A stretch of 64,000 bases of DNA from Caldifermentibacillus hisashii (lineage in GTDB: Bacteria; Bacillota; Bacilli; Bacillales; Caldibacillaceae): assembly GCF_027568575.1 (NCBI RefSeq), contig NZ_JANUVP010000014.1. One strand, given 5' to 3'. Below the pieces are notes generated by a model that saw only the letters and a list, made by a program, of their open reading frames with translations, did no database searches and had not been told where the DNA came from. Below, in pieces: positions 27,348-37,335 of this stretch. Position 1 is the stretch's first letter; every line of letters begins with the position of its first letter. The translations under genes and the position numbers were made by a program.

Positions 27348-27402
27348 ATAAAACAGGGACTTTGCTATGAAAGCCCCTGTTATTGGTGGACGTTTACAAT
27401 TT
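27348..27402. repeat. Hairpin element shared with the darT breakpoint
   Basis: AACAGGGACTTT and AAAGCCCCTGTT form a 12-base imperfect stem. The part from GCCCCTGTTATTGGTGGA to TTTACAATTT (27373-27402) matches 20024-20053 with few differences. It is non-coding. The rest of 27134-27521 shows no gene. Confidence 0.5.
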
Positions 27403-27521
27403 GAAAATAATCAGGGGTTACTTAAATCTTCAACAAGGCAAGTCAGCTGTTATGTTTGTTTGCAAATTATTCCATATGACTGATTGTTTCTTGAACTTGA
27501 GAAATTTTTGATATGTAACTT

Positions 27522-27995
27522 TTAACTTTCTTCATAAAAATCACTATCTAATAAAAGATCAGCTAATTTTTTACTAGTAATATATTTTGAAAAATTAACA
27601 GTAGGAAGTATAACTGGTTGGTGTTTGCTTTTACTGGTCAAGTCAGTTAATACAGACCTTAAGTAAGGGAATAAAATAGCACTTCCATTAATTAGCTTAA
27701 ATTTTTGTAAGTCCTCTATACCGTATTTTCCAGCTTCATCTTCTTTAAATGCATAAAAACCTCTTATAATTACCTCAGCTTTAAAAGGTAAGGGATTTTC
27801 CTTGTCACCATCAATTCTAACGCCAAAAATAATATTAAAGAAAGAATTGTCCTCCTTTTTTTCAACTAATTTAATGAAAAATTTTGGAGTAATTTCTGAG
27901 TAGTTGTTTGAATGCTCATTATTAATATTCCTCTCATACTGCATTCGATCTACTTGAAAACCGTTAAAAGATATAATACCTTGGACAATTTCCAT
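27522..27995 (-). CDS. SecB-like chaperone, CmdC-like part of a toxin-antitoxin-chaperone operon
   Basis: A 157-residue SecB-like protein. The segment INGSAILFPYLRSVLTDLTS and the following HQPVILPTVNF is the conserved SecB core; the N-terminus reads ISFNGFQVDRMQYERN. Firmicutes lack a canonical SecB secretion route, and solitary SecB-like genes beside toxin-antitoxin pairs act as antitoxin-specific chaperones (TAC systems). It is the third gene of a compact minus-strand operon, 15 bases after the putative antitoxin. The ATG at 27995 has GAGGTG nine bases upstream; the GTG at 28004 overlaps that site and is rejected. Confidence 0.78.
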   Translation of the reverse strand: MEIVQGIISFNGFQVDRMQYERNINNEHSNNYSEITPKFFIKLVEKKEDNSFFNIIFGVRIDGDKENPLPFKAEVIIRGFYAFKEDEAGKYGIEDLQKFKLINGSAILFPYLRSVLTDLTSKSKHQPVILPTVNFSKYITSKKLADLLLDSDFYEES

Positions 27996-28010
27996 TTTGA
28001 ACACCTCTAG

Positions 28011-28307
28011 TTAAGCAGCTGTATTCGTACCTATATTTTTGTCAATAACATAATCGCTTTCAATATTATCGGTTAAGTAAAAACCAATTTCCGTATTTTC
28101 CCAAACCATTTTTTCAATTTCAGGGTTTTTAGACCAATTTTGATTATTTATAAAGGAAATACCAATTGTTTCAATAAATTTTTCTTTTGAAAGTTCAATT
28201 ATTTCTCCATTTGAATGACGGATACGGGGATAAAGTTGATTCTCATTATACTCTATACCATATCTTTCAGCAGCAGCTTTAACAATTTCCTTTATATCTT
28301 TTTCCAT
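28011..28307 (-). CDS. Small putative antitoxin, CmdA-like by position
   Basis: A 98-residue acidic protein, unknown by sequence. It has IKEIVKAAAERYGIEYNENQ at the N-terminus, an Asn/Glu-rich middle and a hydrophilic C-terminal tail ending NIGTNTAA that could be an unstructured chaperone-recognition segment. It lies between a predicted ADP-ribosyltransferase gene and a SecB-like gene, the order toxin-antitoxin-chaperone. AGGGAG supports the ATG at 28307. The antitoxin role is inferred from position only. Confidence 0.65.
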   Translation of the reverse strand: MEKDIKEIVKAAAERYGIEYNENQLYPRIRHSNGEIIELSKEKFIETIGISFINNQNWSKNPEIEKMVWENTEIGFYLTDNIESDYVIDKNIGTNTAA

Positions 28308-28336
28308 TTTTATTACTCCCTTTGGATTATTTAACC

Positions 28337-28933
28337 TTAAAAATAAATTGTACTAGGATATATATATTCATTATCAGGATATTCAACTTCCATAATTTTA
28401 ATACATTTATTGTTTCGTACACATATTTGTTTTTCTTTATATTTAACATCAATAGGGAATATTTTTTTATCAAATTGAACAGGGTTTACAGCACCATAAC
28501 TTGGCTTGTGTGCATGCTCAAAGGTCTTTATTATAATATTCCAATTATAAATTTCAGCTAATACATCTATGATTAAACATAAGTTTTTATGTTTGTCATC
28601 AGTAAAGGTTAATGGTTTAAAATAATCGTACATTTCATTAATACATTTATAAAAATCATTAATATCTTCAGGATCATCTAAGTCAAGAATATTTTCCCTG
28701 TTTTCTTCAATATTTACATGGATTATTGCAAGTTTATTCCCTATTTCCTTTTTTAGGTAGTCGGTAGCAGCATTTTTACTTATGAACCAGAATGCAAGTT
28801 TTTTATTAGTATAAAAATAACTCCCCTGTCCTAACCAGTGATTATCTCGCTTTTGTGGATTAAATCCGTTTCTAAGAATGTCATTAACTAAATTTGCAAA
28901 GGTCCCATGATATCCATCTAGCTTTACAACCAT
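28337..28933 (-). CDS. Predicted ADP-ribosyltransferase toxin, CmdT-like
   Basis: A 198-residue protein with an H-Y-E type ART pattern: H9 in GYHGT, Y39 in WLGQGSYFYT, and E167 in KEKQICVRN. The spacing and the WLG-x-G-x-YF text match a family of small cytosolic ART toxins. With the following small gene and SecB-like gene it has the same architecture as CmdTAC of E. coli, an anti-phage system whose toxin ADP-ribosylates mRNA. The ATG at 28933 has AAGG nine bases upstream; the ATG at 28942 has no spacing for one. The target is an inference. Confidence 0.75.
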   Translation of the reverse strand: MVVKLDGYHGTFANLVNDILRNGFNPQKRDNHWLGQGSYFYTNKKLAFWFISKNAATDYLKKEIGNKLAIIHVNIEENRENILDLDDPEDINDFYKCINEMYDYFKPLTFTDDKHKNLCLIIDVLAEIYNWNIIIKTFEHAHKPSYGAVNPVQFDKKIFPIDVKYKEKQICVRNNKCIKIMEVEYPDNEYIYPSTIYF

Positions 28934-29287
28934 TTTATACATCCTTATTCATATTATAATAGAAGTCAGTATAACCTAATTAAAAAGACATCTAGTTTCT
29001 TAATTAAATTTGAACATCAAAACCTTTAATTCATTATAAGCCATTATGAACAACTTTTAAAGAGATTTGTATATACACTTTAAGAATATTGGCTAAAATT
29101 ATTCGCCATAGCATTTATCGGAGGGTTAGCACCTGTGGTAGTCAAAACTAATTATAATCTTAAGAGGTACAACCTAGGACTTCCGATTAATTATTAAATA
29201 AACGGACGATGAACCTAGTCCATACTTCCCCAGAAAAATAGTATGGAATTTATCCGATTTTGCTATAATTAATTTGAGGTGGAAAAT
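28934..29287. other. Intergenic region between the divergent toxin operon and the RpiR-type gene
   Basis: No gene. TATAAT-type hexamers occur on both strands: ATTATA at 28953-28958 (minus-strand -10 candidate for the toxin operon) and TATAAT at 29264-29269 (plus strand, ahead of the regulator gene). No good -35 hexamers were found for either. Confidence 0.35.
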
Positions 29288-30015
29288 ATGCAGTTTCAGG
29301 AACGGATCCAGAAATACGAATATAAGTTAAATGATACAGATGACCAAATTATTGAATATATAATAAATCACAAACAAGAAATTACAAATATTTCGATTCA
29401 AACATTGGCAAGCAGGTTGTATACGGTTCCAAATACAATTGTACGCTTATCCAAAAAACTTGGCTATGATGGCTTTTCCCACCTGAAAAACAGTTTAAAG
29501 GATGAACTTGTAAATAGGGAAATCCCGGTGGAAAACAGCACCTATTCAATTATAAAAAAACATTTGAATTAATTGACGAGGATATTTTGATGGCAGCAGC
29601 GAAACTAATTAACGAAGCAAAATACGTCCTGTTTTTTGGTGTTGGTGATAATGCTGATTTTTGTAATTTAATGGTAAGAAACTTACGTGTAGTAGGAAAA
29701 AATACATACTTTTTCTTGCATCGTTATGAAAATCTTCGTCTGATTCAAGAAATGGGTCCGAAAGATGTGTTGTTTTTAATCAGTTTATCCGGAAAAACAC
29801 CTCAAGTTATGGAAATGGTTGAGGAAGCCAAAAAGCGTGAAATTACAACAATATCTCTCACCCACTTTACTCGTAATCCACTGCAAAAGATGGCTCAAAT
29901 CAATTTATATTGTTATGCGCCTAGAAAGGAATTAAATGGTTATAATGTTACAGACCACACACCGGTTATGATTGTTCTTCAAGCATTATCCCAAATCTAC
30001 TGGAAACTTTATTGA
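29288..30015 (+). pseudogene. RpiR/MurR-family regulator, frameshifted
   Basis: The first part encodes an RpiR-type HTH domain (IIEYIINHKQEITNISIQTL, then VPNTIVRLSKKLGYDGFSHLK) and stops at 29572. The second part, in the next frame, encodes the SIS sugar-phosphate domain (YVLFFGVGDNADF, DVLFLISLSGKTPQVMEMVEEA). Adding one A to the run of seven at 29554-29560 joins them as IIKKTFELIDEDILMAAAKL. A full protein would be about 245 residues. It probably regulated the adjacent mannosylglycerate-type genes. Real decay, slippage or a sequencing error cannot be told apart. Confidence 0.82.
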
Positions 30016-30063
30016 AAGTGTGAAAAAATACACACCAAATCTTAAATGAATAGTTTCTTTGTT

Positions 30064-30097
30064 AAAAAATGAGAAGAATTCAATCTCATTTTTTTAT
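30064..30097 (+). terminator. Intrinsic terminator after the RpiR-type gene
   Basis: AAAAAATGAGA and TCTCATTTTTTT pair around AGAATTCAA, giving a stem with a T tail at 30084-30095. It separates the regulator from the PTS gene. Confidence 0.7.
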
Positions 30098-30149
30098 TTT
30101 GCTAAGATTAAGTTAGAAATTGAAAACACTTACAAGAAAGGTGATACTT

Positions 30150-32091
30150 ATGGAATTAAAGCAACTAACCTCACCAAGTTTAATTAGTGTTGGAATCGAA
30201 TGTAGGTCAAAGGAAGAAGTTATTCGGGCTTTAACCAAGCAACTTTTTGAAGCAGGGAAGTTATATTCGGAAGAGGAGTTTCTTCTAGCAGTGCTGGATA
30301 GAGAAAAATTGTCGGCGACGGGAATTGAAGGTGGGTTAGCTATTCCTCATGGTAAGTCAAAGGCGGTAAAAGAAGCTGCTTTTGCGGTCGCAACATTAAA
30401 AAAACCGTTATCCGGATGGAAAAGCATTGATCCAAATAATGAAGTTCAGCTTGTATTCCTTCTCGCTATTCCTGAAGTAGAAGGGGGAAGTACACATTTA
30501 AAACTGCTTTCCGAACTATCAACCCGATTGATGAATCCATCATATAAAGAGCAACTTTTGGATTCAAGTAATCAATTGGAATTATATAATAACTTGGATT
30601 TTAAAGAAGAGCAGTCAGCTGCAAGAGTACAAACCAAACTAGATAAGGTTATCTTGGCTGTAACCGCTTGCCCGGCTGGAATTGCACATACGTATATGGC
30701 AGCAGAAGCACTAACTAAAGCCGGGGAAGAACTTGGGGTCAATATCTTTGTTGAAAAACAAGGTGCGAATGGTGTGGAAGATAAACATTCAACCGAACAT
30801 TTGAAAAAAGCTGATGCTGTTATTTTTTGCAAATGATGTTGCCATTAAAGATGAGGCACGCTTTGCCCATTTACCAAAAGTAAAAACATCAGTGGCAGCG
30901 CCATTAAAAAATGCTAAAGAAATTATTCAAAAAGCAATTGAAGCATCGGAACACCCAAAAGGGGAATACAATCCATCAGTATCAGATGGAAATTTAACGG
31001 ATCCAGATAGTACAGATAAAAAATCATGGAAAACGGAGATAAAAGATTCATTATTAACAGGTATTTCTTATATGATCCCGGTAATTATCGCCGGTGGTAT
31101 GACACTTGCTGCAGCCGTATTTATATCGCAGGCTTTTGGGCTTCAAGAACTTTATAACACGGAAGGGTCTTGGTTATGGCTATTAAGACAACTTGGAGGC
31201 GGATTACTTGGACAATTAATGGTTCCTGTACTTGCTGCGTATATGGCTTATTCCATTGCCGATAAGCCTGCGTTGGGACCGGGTTTTGCAGCCGGACTTG
31301 CGGCAAACTTGATTGGTTCCGGATTCTTGGGTGGAATGCTTGGTGGGTTGCTGGCAGGTTACTTTTTAAAATGGTTAAAGAAAAAGGTACAACCTAAAGG
31401 TACATTTGCAGGCTTCGTGAGTTTTTGGGTATATCCGGTTGTTGGAACCCTAGTTGTTGGCTCGATAATGTTATTTGTCGTTGGTAAACCGTTAGCTTGG
31501 GTTAATACGAGTTTAACAACTTGGTTGGATAGTTTATCCGGTACAACGAATGCGTTAATTTTGGGTGCAATTATTGGTGCCATGGTTTCCAGCGATTTAG
31601 GTGGCCCGATTAATAAAGCTGCTTATGCATTCTGTATTGCAGCCATGGCAAATGGAAATTTTATTCCTTATGCAGCCTTTGCTTCTGTAAAAATGGTTTC
31701 TGCTTTTTCAGTAACGGGTGCAGCTATGATAGGAAAACAATATTTTAATAAGGAAGAACAAGAAATCGGAAAGCAAACATGGCTATTGGGATTGGCCGGT
31801 ATAACAGAAGGAGCAATACCATTTGCCATCAGTGATCCACTACGGGTTATTCCTTCCTTAATTGTCGGTTCAGCCATCACAGGTGCAATTGTTGCCTATC
31901 TGGGTATTGGTCTGAATGTTCCCGGTGCAGGTATTTTCTCGCTTGCGTTGTTAGAAGTAGAAGGAAAACCATTATTGCTGGCAGGCTTCATTTGGCTCGG
32001 ATCAGCAATACTCGGGGCAATTATTTCTACATTTTTACTCATTACAACTAGAAAAAGTAAGTTGAAAAAGCAAAATAAAATAACAGTATAA
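30150..32091 (+). pseudogene. PTS fructose-family EIIABC, MngA-like, frameshifted in EIIB
   Basis: The first frame (30150-30836) holds an EIIA domain (phospho-His in GLAIPHGKSKAV) and most of EIIB (phospho-Cys in VTACPAGIAHTYMA). It ends at a premature TGA. The second frame continues EIIB (FANDVAIKDEARF) and encodes the EIIC membrane domain to 32091 (PVIIAGGMTLAAA, ISSDLGGPINKAAY-like VSSDLGGPINKAAY, AIPFAISDPLR). Removing one T from the run of six at 30823-30828 restores a protein of about 646 residues. Followed by a GH38 gene, it matches the 2-O-alpha-mannosylglycerate pair mngA-mngB. AAAGGTG supports the ATG at 30150. Confidence 0.85.
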
Positions 32092-32126
32092 AAAGTTATA
32101 TTAATGACTACGGGAGTGAAGCAAAC

Positions 32127-34742
32127 ATGAAAAAAGTACACATTGTACCACATATGCATTGGGATCGAGAGTGGTATTTTTCAACAGAAGAGTCCCGTAT
32201 TTTACTCGTTAATAATATGGAAGAAATCATGGACTTACTTGAAAATAACCCGGATTACCCTCATTATGTTTTGGATGGTCAAACGGCAATTCTTGAAGAT
32301 TATTTTGCAGTGAAACCTGAAAATGAGGAACGGGTTCGCAAACTTATTCAACAAGGAAAACTTATTATTGGCCCTTGGTATACACAAACAGATGAAATGG
32401 TGGTGGGCAGTGAATCAATTGTTCGTAATTTACTTTACGGAATAAAAGACAGTGAAAACTTTGGTTCACCGATGAGGATCGGGTATTTACCCGATTCTTT
32501 TGGCCAATCATCTCAAATGCCCATGATTTTAAATGGGTTTGATATTAAATATTCCATTTTTTGGAGAGGGACATCTGAACGTCATGGAACAGAAAAAACT
32601 GAATTTTATTGGGAAAGTGATGACGGTTCGAAGGTTCTTGTCCAGTTACTGCCATTAGGATATGCCATTGGTAAATATTTGCCGGAAAATGAAGAAGAAC
32701 TGCAAAAACGGATGGATAAGTATTTCAAAGTACTTGATAAAGGTGCAACAACTGACTATATTCTTCTTCCAAATGGGCATGATCAAATGCCGATTCAAAA
32801 GAATATTTATACTATTATAGAAAAGTTACAAAAGATTTATCCGGACCGGGAGTTTTTCCTAAGTAAGTATGAAAATATATTTAAAGAAATTGAGGAAAAC
32901 CGTGAAAACCTGCCTACTCTTCATGGTGAATTTTTAGATGGAAAATATATGCGTGTGCACCGTAGTATTTACTCTACCCGAATAGATATCAAAGCAGCAA
33001 ATACACGGGTAGAAAATAAAATTACCAACATTTTAGAGCCACTTGCATCAATTGCTTACCGTTTAGGGTTTGAATATCATCATGGGTTAATTGAGTTAAT
33101 CTGGAAAGAAATTATGAAAAACCATGCCCACGATAGTATTGGCTGCTGTTGTTCAGATAAAGTTCACCGTGAGATTATCAATCGATTATATTTGGCAGAA
33201 GAAAGAACCGATCGATTAATTGATTTCTATAAACGGAAAATTACCGATTCTATTGTTACGAATCGAAAAGAAGATCGATTAACGGCTTTCAATTTACTAC
33301 CAAATGACCGAGAAGAAGTGGTGACGACAACCGTTATAACGAAGCTTCCATTCTTTAAGCTAGAAGACCAAGACGATAACAATATTGAATTTGAAGTTTT
33401 AGGAAAAGAAGAAATGGATCCTGGTCTTATTGATCGTCAAATCGTCCATTATGGTAATTATGATCCATTTTATAAGTATACCATTCATTTCAAAGACACC
33501 ATCCCGGCAATGGGATATAAAACTTATTTTATTGTTAATAAGGAAAATGTAATGGGCAAATCATTACGAGAGGTTAGTTTTATTGAAACTGACTATTATT
33601 TAGTTACCGTTAATAAGAATGGCACGTTAAAAATACACGATAAGCAAAATAATATAGAGTATGACAAAGTTTTATTACTGGAAAATGGTGGAGATGATGG
33701 TGATGAGTATGATTATTCTCCACTACCAAATGAAGAATTAATATATAGCAGTAATGTTGTTGCGCAAACGAAGCTTTATCAAAACTCGTTTGAAGGACAA
33801 ATTGAAATCAAGGTTTCCTTAGTGGTTCCTAGTGATTTAGAAGCTCGTAAGCGTGGAAAAAGAAATAGTACCGTTGATGTGACTTGGAAGGTAACCGTTC
33901 CAAATTATAAGCCTGTAATAAAAATTAAAGCTGAAATTGACAATCTAGCCAAGGATCACCGTTTACGTGCATTGATTCCAACCGGTATTGCCTCGCAGTT
34001 TTCTGTAGCTGATAACCAATTTGGTATCATTAAACGGAATGTTGTTGATCCTGCCATGAATGTTTGGGAAAAGGAAGGTTGGGATGAGCGTCCGGATTCT
34101 ATTTATCCAATGCTTTCCTTCGTAGGCCTATCTGATGAAAAGCATGGGGTCGCTGTATTAACGAACAGTACAAGAGAATATGAAATTGTCGGAAACAATT
34201 ACGATACGATTGCAATTACACTATTCCGAAGTGTTGGTGTACTAGGAAAGGAAGATTTAGTTCGCCGACCGGGAAGACCATCCGGAATTAAGCTTCCAAC
34301 ATCTGATTCACAAATGCTTGGGAAGCTGGAACTGGAATTTGGTATTACAACTCATAAGGGATCAATTTTGAAAGCCGGTATAGGACGTATTGCAAAAGAA
34401 TTCACGACCGGCATTGAAACGTATAACAAAATTCCATATAATGCAATGAAGTTAAATCCATCCGGGATTGAAACTCCACCAACTTTTAGCCTTTTAAAGG
34501 AAACAAAAGGGAATGCAGTGTTAAGTACATTGAAAAAGGCAGAGAAGGAAGACCGGTTAGTTTTAAGAGTCTATAATCCAAGTGGGCAAGAAATTGAAGA
34601 ATCCTTTACGTTTTTGGATACAATGGTACAAGTAGCAGAGGGAAATCTAAACGAAAAAGAAATCACATCTTTAACCTTTGAAAACCGTGATTTCCAAATT
34701 AACCTAAAACGTAATCAAGTTAAGACTTTTCTTATTAAGTGA
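32127..34742 (+). CDS. mngB: GH38 alpha-mannosidase, mannosylglycerate hydrolase (MngB-like)
   Basis: An 871-residue GH38 enzyme of usual length. The zinc site His11 and Asp13 lie in VPHMHWDREWY; the nucleophile is D123 in IGYLPDSFGQSSQMP. The C-terminal half is beta-rich, as in the family. MngB-type enzymes split phosphorylated mannosylglycerate, imported by the MngA PTS, to mannose 6-phosphate and glycerate. It follows the broken EIIABC gene by 35 bases and ends before a strong terminator. GGGAGTG lies before the ATG. Other alpha-mannosides are possible substrates. Confidence 0.88.
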   Translation: MKKVHIVPHMHWDREWYFSTEESRILLVNNMEEIMDLLENNPDYPHYVLDGQTAILEDYFAVKPENEERVRKLIQQGKLIIGPWYTQTDEMVVGSESIVRNLLYGIKDSENFGSPMRIGYLPDSFGQSSQMPMILNGFDIKYSIFWRGTSERHGTEKTEFYWESDDGSKVLVQLLPLGYAIGKYLPENEEELQKRMDKYFKVLDKGATTDYILLPNGHDQMPIQKNIYTIIEKLQKIYPDREFFLSKYENIFKEIEENRENLPTLHGEFLDGKYMRVHRSIYSTRIDIKAANTRVENKITNILEPLASIAYRLGFEYHHGLIELIWKEIMKNHAHDSIGCCCSDKVHREIINRLYLAEERTDRLIDFYKRKITDSIVTNRKEDRLTAFNLLPNDREEVVTTTVITKLPFFKLEDQDDNNIEFEVLGKEEMDPGLIDRQIVHYGNYDPFYKYTIHFKDTIPAMGYKTYFIVNKENVMGKSLREVSFIETDYYLVTVNKNGTLKIHDKQNNIEYDKVLLLENGGDDGDEYDYSPLPNEELIYSSNVVAQTKLYQNSFEGQIEIKVSLVVPSDLEARKRGKRNSTVDVTWKVTVPNYKPVIKIKAEIDNLAKDHRLRALIPTGIASQFSVADNQFGIIKRNVVDPAMNVWEKEGWDERPDSIYPMLSFVGLSDEKHGVAVLTNSTREYEIVGNNYDTIAITLFRSVGVLGKEDLVRRPGRPSGIKLPTSDSQMLGKLELEFGITTHKGSILKAGIGRIAKEFTTGIETYNKIPYNAMKLNPSGIETPPTFSLLKETKGNAVLSTLKKAEKEDRLVLRVYNPSGQEIEESFTFLDTMVQVAEGNLNEKEITSLTFENRDFQINLKRNQVKTFLIK

Positions 34743-34756
34743 AAGATAAGAAACTT

Positions 34757-34797
34757 GACCTACTCGAGTTAACTCGAGTAGGTCTCTTTCGTTTTTT
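34757..34797 (+). terminator. Terminator after mngB with a perfect palindrome
   Basis: GACCTACTCGAGTT (34757-34770) and its complement (34771-34784) form a 28-base perfect palindrome followed by a T-rich tail. Confidence 0.85.
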
Positions 34798-35191
34798 CTA
34801 AGTTACTATCCTAATCAATTTGAGTGTTCTATTATGGATCTGCCATATAATGATTCCTTTAGTATCGATTGATTTATCCATTGCTACAACAGATAAAAAC
34901 AACTGACTATTAAATTGTTCTTACAATGTCAAGATCAGATAAGTTTAAAATAAGCCATTATTTTCATAAGCTAGAATGTAAGGAAAACAAAAGTGGCTAC
35001 AACATGAAACCTCAGTTGCAAATTGCCTAACTAAGACACGAAACAACTATTGGCAAAATGTTTTTACTAATTTATTCCTCCTTTTCTATAAGTGATGGCA
35101 GAGGACGATAGTCTATTCCTTACTTAAAATTCAAATGAATTATTGCTTTCAACCCAATTTTGTTTTATAACTAAACAAATTTTGGTTTAAA
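34798..35191. other. Gene-free stretch
   Basis: About 390 bases between the mngB terminator and the cre site with no gene or clear structure. Confidence 0.5.
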
Positions 35192-35220
35192 TGAAAACGT
35201 TTTCTACGTAAAAATATAAT
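35192..35220 (+). promoter_or_regulatory. cre (CcpA) site overlapping a promoter
   Basis: TGAAAACGTTTTCT (35192-35205) is a near-perfect catabolite-responsive element. TATAAT follows at 35215-35220, and the cre covers the expected -35 area. Glucose-linked CcpA repression of the downstream PTS operon is expected. Confidence 0.7.
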
Positions 35221-35247
35221 AAACTACAAATAAGGAGGCTGAGAAAT

Positions 35248-37332
35248 TTGGTGTTAACTGACAGGGCTGCTGTTGTTTTGCAAACCATTATGTCGAATCG
35301 GTTAATTACATTGGAACAATTAGTGGCGAAATTGGGTTATACCAAAAGACAAATAACCTACGATCTTCAAAAAATAAATGAATGGCTTAAGGAGCAACAA
35401 TTACCGCCAATACAAAAATCAACAAATTTAGGACTTGAGGTGGTTGACACCTACCGGAACCAAATTTTGGAATCATTACCCGAAATTAATATGAATACTT
35501 TCATTCCATCCCAAGAAGACAGATTAAAGTTAATATATTTGCAATTATTTATAAAACAAGAGTTTATATCAGTAAATCATATAACAAGCCAAATAAAAGT
35601 GAGTAGAAATACTATTATAACTGATATTCAATCGTTGAAGGAAGAATTGGCAAACAATCAGGTAAAACTTACTTATAACAGAAGTCAGGGATATAACTTA
35701 ATTGGTAAAGAATTAACAATTAGATCATTGGCTTATAAATATATATCAAATCTGTTGAAACTACCAAATGGTCTGAAATTGTTAGAAGAAATTTATAAAG
35801 TTCAACGGCAGAAAAATGATTTTCAAGTTTCTTATCAAGTTATTTTTAGGAAAATTCACTCAATTGAAAAACAACTAGAAATTTCTTTTGTTGAAGATCA
35901 AATAAAAGAGTTAGCTTTATTTTTCTTGTTCCTAAAATTACGGGTAAAATCAGGATTTACATGCAGTATTGATGGTGAAATTAAGTCAATTATTAAGGAT
36001 AGTAATATTTTTGATTATTCTAAGGAAATCATTAATACACTTAGAATTCCGGCTTATGAAGATGAATCCGTATATATATCAATGTATTTTCTTGGTCTTA
36101 ATACTTACTATGACCCAAATCAATTTAAGTCATTGGAAAATAAGGAGTTATTAACTGTCATCCACATGATTTTGGATAAGTTTGAAAAATATGCATGTAT
36201 CACATTTAATGATAGAGATAATTTAGTAAACTCCTTATACATGCATATCAGACCGGTTTATTATAGAAACCTTTTTAATATTAATCTCACGAATCCGTTT
36301 TTGGACAAAATTAAGCAGGAATATCATGAATTATATATTCTAGTGAAAAAGGCAATATCTCCCCTTGAAAAATATTTAGGAACCTCACTGCCTGAAGATG
36401 AGATTGGTTATATTACATTACATTTTGGAGGTTATTTAAAAAAAGAAAATCTAACATTCAGAAGAAAACGATGCGTTATCATTTGCCCGAATGGGGTTGC
36501 TACATCAAATATGCTAAAAAAACAAATTGACCAAATTATACCGGAAATTGAGGTAGTCAAAGTACTTTCGCCAAGACAATTTAAAGAAGAAATGGATGTT
36601 GACCTTGTAATTACTACAATACCTATCAAAACAAGAAAGCCAAATATTATTGTATCGCCTATCCTCACATCTATTGATAAAGCAAGGATCATTAAAGAAG
36701 TTAATTATCTACTTTATAACAAAGGCACAATCCTACCGAAAGCAACAGATTTATTGAAAGTAATAAAAAAATATTCAACTGTTAATGACGAGCAGCAGCT
36801 ACTCGTTGAACTAACCAATTTACTTACAGTAAGCACAGTTAAAGAATTAGGGAGGGTAAAACCTGTGTTAAGCCAACTAATTACAAAAGAAACAATACAG
36901 ATTCGGAATTATGTAGATACATGGGAAAAAGCAATTCGAATAGCTTCTGTTCCATTACTAAAGCAGAAAAAGATTGAAAAAAGATATATCGATGCCATGA
37001 TTAATAATATTAAAAAAATCGGTCCTTATATTGTTTTGACTCCAAAGGTTGCCATTCCTCATGCAAGGCCTGAAGAGGGCGTTATTGACATTGGGATGAG
37101 CTTACTTAAACTAAATAAACCGGTTTCTTTTTCCAATGGAGATCCTACAAAAGATGTCAGTCTTATTGTTATTATTGCTGCTATCGATAATGACCTTCAT
37201 TTGAAAGCACTTAGTCAGTTATCTGCAATGTTAGAAGATGAATCCACAGTTGAACAATTAATACAAGAGAGTACAGTGGATGGCATCCTTCAATACATTT
37301 ACAAGTTTAGTAATGAAAAAGGAGGTGAATAA
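35248..37332 (+). CDS. PRD-containing transcription activator with EIIB and EIIA domains (BglG/LicR/MtlR type)
   Basis: A 694-residue regulator: two N-terminal HTH segments (about 5-60 and 85-150), two PRDs (about 190-395), an EIIB-like domain with Cys in CVIICPNGVATSNML (about 410-495), and a C-terminal EIIA-like domain with His in TPKVAIPHARPEEG (about 545-690). PTS phosphorylation of these domains sets its activity. It opens the operon with EIIB, EIIC and transaldolase genes. No free EIIA is encoded, so the regulator's own EIIA domain may serve the transporter. AAGGAGG precedes the TTG at 35248; GTG at 35251 is an alternative. Confidence 0.9.
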   Translation: MVLTDRAAVVLQTIMSNRLITLEQLVAKLGYTKRQITYDLQKINEWLKEQQLPPIQKSTNLGLEVVDTYRNQILESLPEINMNTFIPSQEDRLKLIYLQLFIKQEFISVNHITSQIKVSRNTIITDIQSLKEELANNQVKLTYNRSQGYNLIGKELTIRSLAYKYISNLLKLPNGLKLLEEIYKVQRQKNDFQVSYQVIFRKIHSIEKQLEISFVEDQIKELALFFLFLKLRVKSGFTCSIDGEIKSIIKDSNIFDYSKEIINTLRIPAYEDESVYISMYFLGLNTYYDPNQFKSLENKELLTVIHMILDKFEKYACITFNDRDNLVNSLYMHIRPVYYRNLFNINLTNPFLDKIKQEYHELYILVKKAISPLEKYLGTSLPEDEIGYITLHFGGYLKKENLTFRRKRCVIICPNGVATSNMLKKQIDQIIPEIEVVKVLSPRQFKEEMDVDLVITTIPIKTRKPNIIVSPILTSIDKARIIKEVNYLLYNKGTILPKATDLLKVIKKYSTVNDEQQLLVELTNLLTVSTVKELGRVKPVLSQLITKETIQIRNYVDTWEKAIRIASVPLLKQKKIEKRYIDAMINNIKKIGPYIVLTPKVAIPHARPEEGVIDIGMSLLKLNKPVSFSNGDPTKDVSLIVIIAAIDNDLHLKALSQLSAMLEDESTVEQLIQESTVDGILQYIYKFSNEKGGE

Positions 37333-37335
37333 CGC

